From CAWFPR01 sp963817635 (lineage in GTDB: Bacteria > Acidobacteriota > Vicinamibacteria > Vicinamibacterales > 2-12-FULL-66-21), in contig CAWFPR010000024.1 in NCBI GenBank assembly GCA_963817635.1, positions 1 through 64,000 of the forward strand: a stretch of DNA of 64,000 bases, read 5' to 3'. Both the position numbers and the translations under genes were made by a program. Shown one piece after another: positions 9,932-19,600 of this stretch; within the stretch, counting starts at the first letter, position 1, and each line of letters begins with the position of its first letter. The notes beneath the pieces were generated by a model. It had not been told where the DNA came from and made no database searches. It worked only from the letters and a program-made list of their open reading frames with translations.

Positions 9932-9939
<8 letters not shown>
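8744..9939 (-). CDS. dppD: Oligopeptide ABC transporter ATPase DppD-like, interrupted by a heptamer array
   Basis: First ATPase of the pair: Walker A GESGSGKS, signature LSGGLRQRALIAMAL, Walker B LVIADEPTTALD and the family C-terminal cysteine region FAPRCPDRFGPC. The start at 9939 (MSDSRRN) overlaps the mutase stop by 8 bases. About 33 extra residues before the conserved LLSVEHLTTGF come from a short heptamer array (9896-9923). A longer array (8811-8926) sits between the conserved CDAAPPGETV and the usual terminal motif VKCYLHG. That motif and the TAG at 8744 are in a different frame from the body of the gene, so as written the body runs past its own stop. The array length decides which C-terminus is made. 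This could be real frame variation or a sequencing error. Confidence 0.8.
8811..8926. repeat. GCGCCGA heptamer array inside dppD
   Basis: About ten copies of GCGCCGA (plus-strand reading), mixed with 7-mers such as GTCCCGA and ATCCCGA and a few shorter linkers. It lies within the 3' part of dppD. A three-unit relative (GAACGCC, GAACGCC, GAGCGCC) is at 9896-9916 near the dppD start. Confidence 0.85.
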
Positions 9940-11440
<1,501 letters not shown>

Positions 11441-11505
11441 GGTGTGTCCCGTTATTGTAACCCCCAGCCCTAGGGGCGGAAATGCGACGAAGGTCCGCCG
11501 CGGCA

Positions 11506-11535
11506 TTGACACTCAGAGGCGCGCAGGCGTAAGAT
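11506..11535 (+). promoter_or_regulatory. Sigma-70 promoter
   Basis: TTGACA at 11506-11511, an 18-base spacer and TAAGAT at 11530-11535. It would start a transcript about 130 bases upstream of the small gene at 11672. Confidence 0.55.
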
Positions 11536-11671
11536 TGAAATGCGTTCCCGCACTGCAAATCATTGATATGAACAAATTTGTCGCCCGACCAGCGAGGCAC
11601 GACCAGGGGTCGCCGTCTGGATCGGGAGGCGCGCCGGGTCCCCAGTTCCGGCGGCGGTGAGGAGGTCCCGA

Positions 11672-12001
11672 ATGGATGACGTGGTGAACCGACTGGCCAG
11701 GGAACTCTCCGACGCCATCGCCGCCGCCGTCGCGGACGATCCGCGCGTCGCGGCGTGCCGCGAGCGCGCGCGTGCGGCGGGCTTCGAGATGAAGGTCTCC
11801 ATGGAAGCCGTCATCGGGTTCATGAGCCGCACGACGCCTGGCGCCATCGCGAAGGTCGGGCCGCCCCAGCGGCACCAGCCGAAGGACAAGGCCGTCCGGC
11901 CGGTCGAGCGCCGCAGCTTCGACATCAGCGCGAACGACAAGCGCTTTCTCCGCTCGCTGCGCATTGCCGCCGACGAAACGCAGGAAAAAGAGGTCGAGTA
12001 G
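11672..12001 (+). CDS. Small conserved-looking hypothetical protein
   Basis: A 109-residue protein I do not recognise. It is charged and mostly helical (MDDVVNRLARELSDAIAAAV, then FDISANDKRFLRSLRIAADE) with no signal peptide or membrane segment. I start it at the ATG at 11672 because GAGGAGG lies 8 bases upstream; the frame is open to 11657. It has its own promoter-like sequence and is convergent with gpmA. A four-unit heptamer array begins right after its stop. The combination of a good ribosome site, a promoter and normal composition makes it a credible gene. Confidence 0.65.
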   Translation: MDDVVNRLARELSDAIAAAVADDPRVAACRERARAAGFEMKVSMEAVIGFMSRTTPGAIAKVGPPQRHQPKDKAVRPVERRSFDISANDKRFLRSLRIAADETQEKEVE

Positions 12002-12831
12002 GGGGCTTCAGGCTTCCGGCTTCAGGCTTGGGGAATACAAAAGGGCCGCCGGCTTTCGCCGCGCGGCCCTTCGTCCTCTTGACCGCCTTCCGCGACGACT
12101 GCGCGGCGACCTTCGCCGCCGCGGCGGCCGCCGCCGCGGGATCGCCGAGGTAATAGTGGCGCAGCGGCCTGAGATCGTCGTCCAGCTCGTAGACGAGCGG
12201 AATCCCCGTCGGGATGTTCAGCTCGACGATCTCCGCCTCGCTCACGTCGTCCAGGTATTTGACCAGCGCGCGCAGGCTGTTGCCGTGCGCCGCGATGAGG
12301 ACGCGCGTGCCCGCCTTGATCGACGGCGCGATCCGGTCGTGCCAGTACGGCAGGAAGCGCGCGACGGTGTCCTTCAGCGACTCGGTCAGCGGCAGATCCG
12401 ACCGTGACACCCCCGCGTAGCGCGGATCGCGCGACGGGTGCCGCTCGTCGTCCGGCGCGAGCGGCGGCGGCGGGATGTCGTAGCTGCGCCGCCAGATCTT
12501 CACCTGTGCGTCGCCGTGCTTCGCGGCGGTTTCCGCCTTGTTCAGGCCCTGAAGTCCGCCGTAGTGCCGCTCGTTCAGGCGCCAGCTCTTTTCGACCGGC
12601 AGCCACATCCGATCGAGTTCGTCGAGCGCGATCCACAGCGTGCGGATCGCGCGCGTGAGGACCGAGGTGTAGGCGAGGTCGAACATCGTACCCGCCCTCT
12701 CTCAGCAGCCGCCCCGCTTCCTTCGCTTCTTCGCGTCCCTTGTCGGAAAGGTCCACGTCGGTCCAGCCGGTGAACCGGTTCTCCTTGTTCCAGGTGCTCT
12801 CGCCGTGTCTGAGAAGAACGAGTGTGTGCAT
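11925..12831 (-). CDS. gpmA: 2,3-bisphosphoglycerate-dependent phosphoglycerate mutase, one frame break
   Basis: Interconverts 3- and 2-phosphoglycerate in glycolysis. The N-terminus has the phosphohistidine motif LLRHGESTWNKENRFTGW. The frame breaks near 12690 (GGYDV to MFDLAYTSVL), fitting one extra base. The rest is typical: SWRLNERHYGGLQGLNKAET, the second catalytic histidine in LIAAHGNSLRALVKYLDD and the end HYYLGDP near 12146. After that the open frame runs through an Ala/Lys-rich tail, a terminator-like hairpin (12041-12071) and a heptamer array, overlapping the convergent gene. The true stop was therefore probably near 12080 and lost to an indel. It lies 40 bases downstream of eno. 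Confidence 0.85.
12004..12031. repeat. GGCTTCA heptamer array
   Basis: Four consecutive 7-base units: GGCTTCA, GGCTTCC, GGCTTCA, GGCTTGG. They start 3 bases after the stop of the small gene at 11672-12001, between convergent genes. Confidence 0.75.
12039..12071 (-). terminator. Rho-independent terminator for gpmA
   Basis: AAGGGCCGC at 12041-12049 pairs perfectly with GCGGCCCTT at 12063-12071. Read on the minus strand the stem is followed by TTTT (12039-12042). Its position implies that gpmA should end just upstream of it. Confidence 0.6.
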
Positions 12832-12871
12832 CGTGTTGTGCCCTGATGACGATGAGCCGCCGGCGCCGACG

Positions 12872-14173
12872 TCAGAGCGCCGCCTTGATCGCGCCCTTCC
12901 CGGCGAAATGGCCGCGTGAGCCGAGAGCCTCTTCGATCCGGAGCAACTGGTTGTACTTCGCGATGCGATCGGTGCGGCTCGCCGAGCCGGTCTTGATCTG
13001 TCCCGCGTCGGTGGCGACGGCGAGGTCGGCGATCGTCGTATCCTCGGTTTCGCCCGAGCGATGCGAGATCACGCTCGCGTAGCCGGCGTCGCGCCCCATG
13101 GCCATGCAGTCGAGCGTTTCGGTGACGGTGCCGATCTGGTTCAGCTTGATGAGAATGGCGTTCGCGACGCCCTCGTCGATGCCGCGCCTGAGAATCTCGG
13201 GGTTCGTCACGAAAATATCGTCGCCGACGATCTGGATCCGCTTGCCGAGCGCCTTCGTCAGCCTGGCCCATCCCTCCCAGTCCCCTTCGGCGAGTCCGTC
13301 CTCGAGCGAGATGATCGGGTACTGGCGGATCCAGTCCTCGTAGAGCGCGACCATCTCGTCGGCGTTCTTCGCGGTGTCCTTCGACTTCTTGAACTCGTAG
13401 TTGCGCGCGCCTTCGTTCCACAGTTCGCTGGCCGCGACGTCGAGCGCGATGTACACGTTCTCTCCAGGCTTGTAGCCCGCCTGGACGACCGCCTCGAGGA
13501 CGAGGTCCACCGCCTCGCGGTTCGACTTCAGGCTCGGCGCGAAACCGCCTTCGTCGCCGACGCCCGTGGAATAGCCCTTCTTCTTCAGGATGCCGCGCAG
13601 CGTGTGGAAGATCTCCGACCCGGCCCGCAGCGCCTCGGCGAACGATCCGACGCCGGCCGGCATCACCATGAACTCCTGGAAGTCCACGCTGCTGTCGGCG
13701 TGTGCGCCGCCGTTGAGGATGTTCATCATCGGCACCGGCAGCGTGGTGCCACCCGTGCCGCCGGGATACAGGCCCGCCAGGTGTTTGTAGAGCGGCTCGC
13801 CTGCGGCCGCCGCGTTCGCGCGTGCGAGCGCCATCGACACGCCCAGGATGGCGTTGGCGCCGAAGCGCCCCTTGTTCGGCGTGCCGTCGAGCTGCTGCAT
13901 GAACCCGTCGATCGCGCGCTGATCCCCGTCGCGGCCCGCCAGCGCCTTCGCCAGCTCGCCGTTCACGTGGCCGACGGCCTTCGTCACGCCCTTGCCGAGG
14001 AAGCGCTTCGGGTCGCCGTCGCGCAGCTCGAGCGCCTCGCGCACGCCGGTGGACGCCCCGGACGGCACCGCGGCGCGCCCCATGACGCCGCCGTCCAGCG
14101 TGACGTCCACTTCAACCGTCGGATTGCCGCGCGAGTCGACGATCTCGCGGCCACGAATCGCTTGTATTTTCAT
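12872..14173 (-). CDS. eno: Enolase
   Basis: Dehydrates 2-phosphoglycerate to phosphoenolpyruvate. The 433 residues match the family length. Visible are IRGREIVDSRGNPTVEVDV at the N-terminus, the GASTG loop, SLEDGLAEGDWEGW with a metal-ligand region, the catalytic lysine in ILIKLNQIGTVTET and SHRSGETEDTTIADLAV. I start it at the ATG at 14173 (MKIQAIRG); a second in-frame ATG at 14185 is possible. It lies between glgC and gpmA on the same strand. The gap to glgC is filled by a heptamer array. Confidence 0.97.
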   Translation of the reverse strand: MKIQAIRGREIVDSRGNPTVEVDVTLDGGVMGRAAVPSGASTGVREALELRDGDPKRFLGKGVTKAVGHVNGELAKALAGRDGDQRAIDGFMQQLDGTPNKGRFGANAILGVSMALARANAAAAGEPLYKHLAGLYPGGTGGTTLPVPMMNILNGGAHADSSVDFQEFMVMPAGVGSFAEALRAGSEIFHTLRGILKKKGYSTGVGDEGGFAPSLKSNREAVDLVLEAVVQAGYKPGENVYIALDVAASELWNEGARNYEFKKSKDTAKNADEMVALYEDWIRQYPIISLEDGLAEGDWEGWARLTKALGKRIQIVGDDIFVTNPEILRRGIDEGVANAILIKLNQIGTVTETLDCMAMGRDAGYASVISHRSGETEDTTIADLAVATDAGQIKTGSASRTDRIAKYNQLLRIEEALGSRGHFAGKGAIKAAL

Positions 14174-14197
14174 GATGCCTCGCAATGACCTGATAAT

Positions 14198-14258
14198 CCC
14201 TGAGCCCTGAGCCCTGAGCCCCGAGCCCTGAGCCCTGAGCCCTGAGCCCTGAGCCCTG
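14198..14258. repeat. CCCTGAG heptamer array
   Basis: Eight consecutive 7-base units (CCCTGAG, one with CCCCGAG) and a partial ninth. They fill the interval between the glgC stop at 14259 and the eno leader. No spacers are present, so it is not a CRISPR. Confidence 0.9.
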
Positions 14259-15527
14259 CTACCTCTCCGATCCCCTGCGATCGAATTCTGCCTCGTTCAG
14301 CAGCGCCTGGTCGGAGATGACGTCGATGAATGGCTCGTCGTCGGTCGTGACGACGACGATGCCGCTGTCGGTCACGGTGTGCCGGCGGCGATCCTCCTCG
14401 ACGTTGTAGCCGATCCGCGCGCCTCGTGGGACGAACACGTCGCGGTCGACGATCGCGCGGCGGATCTGCGCGTGCCGGCCGACCCGCACGCCCGGCATGA
14501 TGATGCTCTGCTCGACGTTGCAGAAGCTGTGGACGCGCACGTTCGGGCAGAGCACGCTGCCGGCGATGCGGCTGCCGGAGATGATGCAGCCGGCCGAGAT
14601 CACCGAGTCGAGCGCCTGCCCGCAGCGCAGGCCTTCGTCGGCGAACACGAACTTGGCGGGGGGCGCCTGCACCTGGTAGGTGCGCAGCGGCCACTCCGGG
14701 TCGTAGAGGTTGAACTCGGGATTCACCCGGCACAGATCCATGTTCGCCTCGTAGTAGGCGTCGAGCGTGCCGATGTCGCGCCAGTACTTGGCCGCCTTCT
14801 TGTTCTCGTCGTAGAAGCGGTACGCGAAGACCGGCACCTTCGAAATCAGCGCCGGAATGATGTCCTTGCCGAAGTCGTGGGTGCTCGACCGGGCGGCGTC
14901 TTCCTCGAGCGCGGGCCCGAGCACGTCCATGTCGAAGATGTAGATGCCCATCGAGGCGAGCACCGGTTCTCCTCCCGGAAGGCCTTTCGGCTTCTCGAGG
15001 AATCCGGTCAGCCGATCACGCTCGTCCACCTGCAGCACGCCGAAACGGTCCGCCTCCTCGGACGGGACCTCGATGGCGGCGAGCGTGGCGCCGGCGCCCT
15101 GCTCGCGATGGAAGCGCAGCATGCGCGCGTAATCCATCTTGTAGACGTGATCGCCCGAGAGCACGATGAGCTGCCGCGGATCCTCGCGGAGGATGGAATA
15201 GAGGTTCTGGTAGACGGCGTCAGCGGTGCCGAGATACCAGTGCTCGCTGACCCGCTTCTGCGGGCTCAGGATTTCGATGAACTCGCCGAGTTCGTCCGCG
15301 ACGACGCTCCACCCCATGCGGAGGTGACGGCTGAGCGACAGCGACTTGTACTGCAGCGCGATGAAGATCCGGCGCAGGCCGGAGTTGATGCAGTTGCTCA
15401 GCGTGAAGTCGATGATGCGGTACGGCCCGCCGAAATAGACGGCCGGCTTGGCGCGCTCCTTCGTGAGCGGAGAGAGCCGTTCGCCAACGCCTCCGGCGAG
15501 GACCATGACGAGTACGTCGTCGAGCAC
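14259..15527 (-). CDS. glgC: Glucose-1-phosphate adenylyltransferase
   Basis: Makes ADP-glucose for glycogen. The 422 residues match bacterial GlgC. The N-terminal nucleotidyltransferase domain shows VLAGGVGERLSPLTKERAKP, then GGPYRIIDFTLSNCINSGLR and the DHVYKMDY loop. GFLEKPKG and the sugar-binding DIGTLDAYYEANMDL follow, then a left-handed beta-helix of hexapeptide-like repeats (VISAGCIISGSRIAGSVLCP). It is followed by eno and gpmA on the same strand, so carbon-storage and lower-glycolysis genes are grouped. Confidence 0.96.
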   Translation of the reverse strand: MLDDVLVMVLAGGVGERLSPLTKERAKPAVYFGGPYRIIDFTLSNCINSGLRRIFIALQYKSLSLSRHLRMGWSVVADELGEFIEILSPQKRVSEHWYLGTADAVYQNLYSILREDPRQLIVLSGDHVYKMDYARMLRFHREQGAGATLAAIEVPSEEADRFGVLQVDERDRLTGFLEKPKGLPGGEPVLASMGIYIFDMDVLGPALEEDAARSSTHDFGKDIIPALISKVPVFAYRFYDENKKAAKYWRDIGTLDAYYEANMDLCRVNPEFNLYDPEWPLRTYQVQAPPAKFVFADEGLRCGQALDSVISAGCIISGSRIAGSVLCPNVRVHSFCNVEQSIIMPGVRVGRHAQIRRAIVDRDVFVPRGARIGYNVEEDRRRHTVTDSGIVVVTTDDEPFIDVISDQALLNEAEFDRRGSER

Positions 15528-15536
15528 GTGGAATCC

Positions 15537-16172
15537 TCAGCGTCTCAGGATGACGCGCGCCGGTGCGCCGTCGCTACCGACGATGCGCAGAGGCAGGCAG
15601 TACAGTTCGTACATCCCGGCGTCCGCTTCGGCGAGGTTCAGCCCCTCGACAATCACCACACCCTGCGACAGCAGCGCGTGGTGCGCCGGGGCGCCCGCCT
15701 TCTCGAACTGTTCAACCGAGAGGTAGTCGATGCCGACGACCTTCACGCCCTGGTCCACGAGATAGCGGGCGCCGGCTTCGGTCAGGTACGTGTAGTCCTC
15801 GTGAAATCCCTCGCCGTTCCAGAGGGCCGAGTTCGGGGTCTTCAGCAGGACGCGGATGTCTTCGCGCAGGCCGGCCGCCGCCAGTTCCTCGACCCCGATC
15901 CCGCCACGCTTGTTGACCTCGACCACCCTGGCGCGGCCGAGCAGCAGGTCGAGTGGCAGGGCATCGACGCCCGGCGCGCCGTCGAAGAAGTGCCGGGGCG
16001 CGTCCACATGGGTGCCCGTGTGCGTGCCCATGACCAGTCGCGACACGTTCGAACTGCCGCCCTCGGCAATCCGATTGACCGGCTGCAGCTCGAAATCCGG
16101 GTGGCCCGGGTAGGCGGGGATGCCGGCGGCGAGCGGAACGCTCACATCCAGCAGTTTGGGCACGCGCGCCAT
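15537..16172 (-). CDS. Cyclase-family metal-dependent hydrolase
   Basis: A 211-residue member of the cyclase/kynurenine-formamidase-like family. It carries the diagnostic metal-binding motif HTGTHVDAPRHF near residue 50 and a second conserved region LKTPNSALW. The substrate could be N-formylkynurenine or another cyclic or formyl amide; no kynurenine-pathway gene is nearby to decide. It ends 9 bases before the glgC start, so the two are probably co-transcribed. The start ATG at 16172 matches the family N-terminus (LLDVSVPLAAGIPAYPGHP). Confidence 0.85.
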   Translation of the reverse strand: MARVPKLLDVSVPLAAGIPAYPGHPDFELQPVNRIAEGGSSNVSRLVMGTHTGTHVDAPRHFFDGAPGVDALPLDLLLGRARVVEVNKRGGIGVEELAAAGLREDIRVLLKTPNSALWNGEGFHEDYTYLTEAGARYLVDQGVKVVGIDYLSVEQFEKAGAPAHHALLSQGVVIVEGLNLAEADAGMYELYCLPLRIVGSDGAPARVILRR

Positions 16173-16277
16173 AAGACCCGTGATGATATCACCGCCTCAA
16201 ATGGCCGGGACCGAGGAAACCGCCGGATTCCTTTCAGCGTCTGCGGCAAAATCACGGGAGACTGCCGCGATCTGGCT

Positions 16278-16307
16278 TTGACTTGAGCCGGGGAGGTCGC
16301 CTATGAT
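16278..16307 (+). promoter_or_regulatory. Sigma-70 promoter
   Basis: TTGACT at 16278-16283, an 18-base spacer and TATGAT at 16302-16307, ending about 20 bases before the ATG at 16329 of the secreted-protein gene. Confidence 0.55.
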
Positions 16308-16328
16308 CGAAAAGGTAACTTAGGCGGT

Positions 16329-17459
16329 ATGTCGCTGAAATCAGGGCAATTCGCGTCATCGCGCCGGCCGCGTGGTGGGAAGGCAGTCCTTCTGGCCTCC
16401 ATCCTCGCGGGCCTGTGCGCCTGCGGACCTGCCGAGGCACAGGCGGCGCGACAGACCCGCTCCGACAACGACCAGCAGAGCAGGCTGGACGCTGCGAATC
16501 GCCGTGAAGGCGAGGCTGTGGTAGGACTGGCCGACGCGGCGATGTCCGGACGACCGGTGGTGTCTGACTTCGCAATCGGCTGGCGCAACGATTTCTTCAA
16601 AGCCCAGCCGGGCACTTTCGTACCCTTTACGGTCACGATCGATCGCGCACGCGTCACGGCCGCCACAGCCTTGCTGTATGTTCGGGCGTCGGCTCACGGG
16701 GCCGCACCGGCGCGTGCCGCTGGCGGCGCCGGGCCCTTCGCATTCGATGCGATCTTCCCCGTGGAGCTTTCGGCCGCGGCGGGCCAGCCGATTCGGATTA
16801 CCCGGGGCTTCGCGGTCCCGGCGGGCGTCTATGATGTGTGCATCGTCGTGCGGGAACGTCCGGCCGATCCGCTTGACGCCGGGAAGCCGCGCCTGCGCGC
16901 GGCGGTCCTGAAGCAGCCCCTGACGGTGCCCGACTTCTGGAACGGCGAGCTGTCGACGAGTTCGGTGTTGCTCGCCAACCGCATCGAGACGCTTCCGGCG
17001 CCGCTCGATCCGGACGATCTGCTGGAGCAGCCGTACGTCATCGGGACACAGGCGGTCGAAGTTGCCCCGGTGCCGAGCTTCCGGCGCGATCGTGAGATGA
17101 TCGTGGTGTTTCTGATCTACAACCCCACGGTCACGGCGGAAAAGCGCTTCGACGTGCAGGTGGATTATCACGTGTTCCGCCGCGGGGGTGCGGCGGGACC
17201 CGCCGTCGATGCGGATACGGATCATCCGCCGGTACACAGCGGCGAGCGTTATATCTCGCACACGGTGCCGCAGCGGTTCAACCCGGCCAGCCTGCCGGCG
17301 CCGATCGACCCGGGCGCCGGCCAGCCGCTGCTCGCCGGCCAGGGCATATTGCTGTCGTCGTTCCAGGAAGGTGAGTATCGCATCGGCATCATCGTGACCG
17401 ATTTGCTCTCTCGCAAGACGCTCTCGCGCGACGTGACCTTCACGGTTGTTGGATCGTAG
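16329..17459 (+). CDS. Secreted hypothetical protein
   Basis: A 376-residue protein that I do not recognise. It begins with a basic stretch and a hydrophobic segment (AVLLASILAGLCACGPAEA) that reads as a signal peptide; the cysteines make a lipoprotein possible. The mature part is beta-rich, with short hydrophobic strands such as FVPFTVTIDRARV, VFLIYNPTV and YRIGIIVTDLLS, as in extracytoplasmic proteins. It lies 19 bases upstream of a gene for an outer-membrane barrel on the same strand, so the two may act together at the cell envelope. Confidence 0.7.
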   Translation: MSLKSGQFASSRRPRGGKAVLLASILAGLCACGPAEAQAARQTRSDNDQQSRLDAANRREGEAVVGLADAAMSGRPVVSDFAIGWRNDFFKAQPGTFVPFTVTIDRARVTAATALLYVRASAHGAAPARAAGGAGPFAFDAIFPVELSAAAGQPIRITRGFAVPAGVYDVCIVVRERPADPLDAGKPRLRAAVLKQPLTVPDFWNGELSTSSVLLANRIETLPAPLDPDDLLEQPYVIGTQAVEVAPVPSFRRDREMIVVFLIYNPTVTAEKRFDVQVDYHVFRRGGAAGPAVDADTDHPPVHSGERYISHTVPQRFNPASLPAPIDPGAGQPLLAGQGILLSSFQEGEYRIGIIVTDLLSRKTLSRDVTFTVVGS

Positions 17460-17478
17460 CCTGGCGGAGGAGAAGGCT

Positions 17479-19404
17479 ATGGGACGTCACACACACGTGC
17501 TTACGGCGGCGGCGCTCGCGGCGGGCCTTACGGCCCTGGCGCCGGCGGCCGTCCTCGCCCAGCCACCCGGGCGCCGCGGCGCCATGCTGCAGTCCGTCCG
17601 GGCGACCACACCGCTGACAGCCACGGCAACCTTCGCGGGCGCGATCAGCGGCACGGTGAGCGACGAGCACGGAGGGCCGCTCGCCGGCGTCATGGTCACC
17701 GTCATCGGCGCGACGATGGCGATGGACATCACCGACACGCGAGGCCGTTTTTCGCTCGATCGGCTGCCGACGGGCGACTACGTCCTGGCCGCGCATCGAC
17801 AGGGTTTCCTGGCGGCGCCCCGGCAGACCGTCAGCGTCGGAGTCCTCCCGCTGCCGGCATACCGGCTCCGGCTGCACCGGATGGATGCGGTCACGGCGAC
17901 CAGCGGGACCCTGGACAGCACGACCGTCGCGTCGCGTCCGATCATTGCCGCCGGGTTCGATCTGCCGCAGATCGATCTGCCGGCGGACAAGGACGGCCAT
18001 TCCCACACGGAAACCGCGTGGCGAATCCGGCACCTCCCGCGCAGCATCCTGAAGGACGCGTCGAACGGGGTGTCGGTCGCCGACGACGGTGCCGACGATC
18101 CGGGGCCGGGCTCGTTCTTCGCGCGCGCGATGGATTCGGCGGCCGGCCTGGCCACGGGGCTCTTCACCGAGATTCCATTCACCGGCGAAGTGAATCTCCT
18201 CACCACGAGCGCGTTCGCTCCGGGCGGGAGTTTCGCAGGCGACATGGTGCCGCGCGGTGTCGCGTACCTGTCGATCGGCGCGCCGACCTCAGCCGGCGAC
18301 TGGCAGGTGCGCGCCGCGATGGGGGAAGGGGACCTGTCGTCGTGGATCGTCGCCGGTTCCTTCGTCTCGCGCAAGAACGCCATCCACACCTACAACCTCG
18401 GCCTGTCCTACAGCACGCAGGAGTACCGCGGCGGAGAGCCGCTGTCGCTCAGTTCCGTGACCGACGGCAGCCGCAATGTCGGCGAACTCTACGCGATCGA
18501 CCGGTGGCAGCTGTCGCCAGGCGTGTCGATCGAGTACGGCGGGCGCTACTCGCACTACGACTACCTCCGGGATCGCAGCCTGATGAGCCCGCGTGCGGGC
18601 TTCACGCTGGAGCCGACGAAGGGCACGCGGGTGACCGCCGTGCTCGCCCAGCGCATGGTCGCCCCCGGTGCAGAGGAATTCCTGGCGCCGGGGCCTGTCG
18701 GGCCGTGGCTGCCGCCCGAACGCACGTTCGCGCCGCTTCGAGGTGAAGAACTTCGCGTCGAACGGGCCCGCTCGCTGGACGTGCTGTTCGAGCACGAGTT
18801 CGACGGGGCCTACGTGCTGGGCGTCCGCCGCTTCTTCCAGTCGGTCGACAATCAGCTGGCCACGATATTCGGGATGCAGGTGCCGGAAGCGCCGAGTTCG
18901 ACCGGGCACTATCTGGTCGCGACGGCCGGCGGCGTCGACGCGGAGGGCTGGGGAGTTCGGCTCGCCACGCCGGCCTCACGGCGCGTGCAGGCGTCGATCG
19001 ACTACAGCGTCGCGCACGCCCGCTGGAATACGCGGCCCGACGGATCCCGGCTGGGCACATGGGTGCCGGCGGCGGTCCGCGCCCAGGACGAAGACATCCA
19101 CGACCTGACGGCGCGTGTGCACACGACCATTCCGGAAACATCCACGCGGGTGTTCCTGCTCTACAAGGTCAACAGCGCGTTCACGCGTCCCGACCTCTCG
19201 CTCACGAGCTCGGGTCTCGACGGACGGTTCGACGTGCAGGTGAACCAGGCGCTGCCCTTCGGTGTCGGCGGGACCGAATGGGAGATACTCGTCGGCATCC
19301 GCAACCTGTTCCACGACCCGGACGATCCCGCATCGATCTACGACGAGCTGCTCGTGGTGCGGCCGCCGAAGCGGGTCGTCGGCGGGTTCCTCGTCCGATT
19401 CTGA
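17479..19404 (+). CDS. Outer-membrane beta-barrel with carboxypeptidase-regulatory-like domain
   Basis: A 641-residue protein with a clear signal peptide (MGRHTHVLTAAALAAGLTAL up to VLAQPP). The start at 17479 is supported by GGAGGAGAAGG just upstream; the frame is open to 17446. Residues about 55-135 form a CarboxypepD_reg-like fold (GAISGTVSDEHGGPLAGVMV), a common N-terminal module of TonB-dependent-type receptors. The rest alternates aromatic and polar residues and ends in a C-terminal strand (RVVGGFLVRF), as expected for a barrel. I see no convincing plug domain or TonB box, and it is short for a TonB receptor. It is followed by a strong terminator. Confidence 0.7.
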   Translation: MGRHTHVLTAAALAAGLTALAPAAVLAQPPGRRGAMLQSVRATTPLTATATFAGAISGTVSDEHGGPLAGVMVTVIGATMAMDITDTRGRFSLDRLPTGDYVLAAHRQGFLAAPRQTVSVGVLPLPAYRLRLHRMDAVTATSGTLDSTTVASRPIIAAGFDLPQIDLPADKDGHSHTETAWRIRHLPRSILKDASNGVSVADDGADDPGPGSFFARAMDSAAGLATGLFTEIPFTGEVNLLTTSAFAPGGSFAGDMVPRGVAYLSIGAPTSAGDWQVRAAMGEGDLSSWIVAGSFVSRKNAIHTYNLGLSYSTQEYRGGEPLSLSSVTDGSRNVGELYAIDRWQLSPGVSIEYGGRYSHYDYLRDRSLMSPRAGFTLEPTKGTRVTAVLAQRMVAPGAEEFLAPGPVGPWLPPERTFAPLRGEELRVERARSLDVLFEHEFDGAYVLGVRRFFQSVDNQLATIFGMQVPEAPSSTGHYLVATAGGVDAEGWGVRLATPASRRVQASIDYSVAHARWNTRPDGSRLGTWVPAAVRAQDEDIHDLTARVHTTIPETSTRVFLLYKVNSAFTRPDLSLTSSGLDGRFDVQVNQALPFGVGGTEWEILVGIRNLFHDPDDPASIYDELLVVRPPKRVVGGFLVRF

Positions 19405-19433
19405 GCGTCGCGCGCCGTGGCGCACACCCCAAG

Positions 19434-19463
19434 ATCGGGCCTTTCCGGAGGCCCGATTTTTTT
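19434..19463 (+). terminator. Rho-independent terminator
   Basis: ATCGGGCCT (19434-19442) pairs perfectly with AGGCCCGAT (19449-19457), followed by a run of seven T. It ends the secreted-protein/barrel transcription unit. Confidence 0.9.
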
Positions 19464-19600
19464 GTTCGGCGTTCATCGATCCGGATTTTTGAACGCGCGG
19501 TTCACCAGGTTGGAACGCCAGCGTCAAGCCAAATGCGCCCGGCGTGAAAAGTCTTTTGATTTGAGTCACTTACCGGCTCATGTGAGCGGGGTCCCGGGGA

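Noticed and set aside
14198..14258. Possible CRISPR array
   Set aside because: The 7-base units follow one another without spacers and no cas gene is present.
14379..16286. Plus-strand open frame of 635 codons opposite glgC and the cyclase gene
   Set aside because: Antisense shadow of two well-supported genes, spanning their junction.
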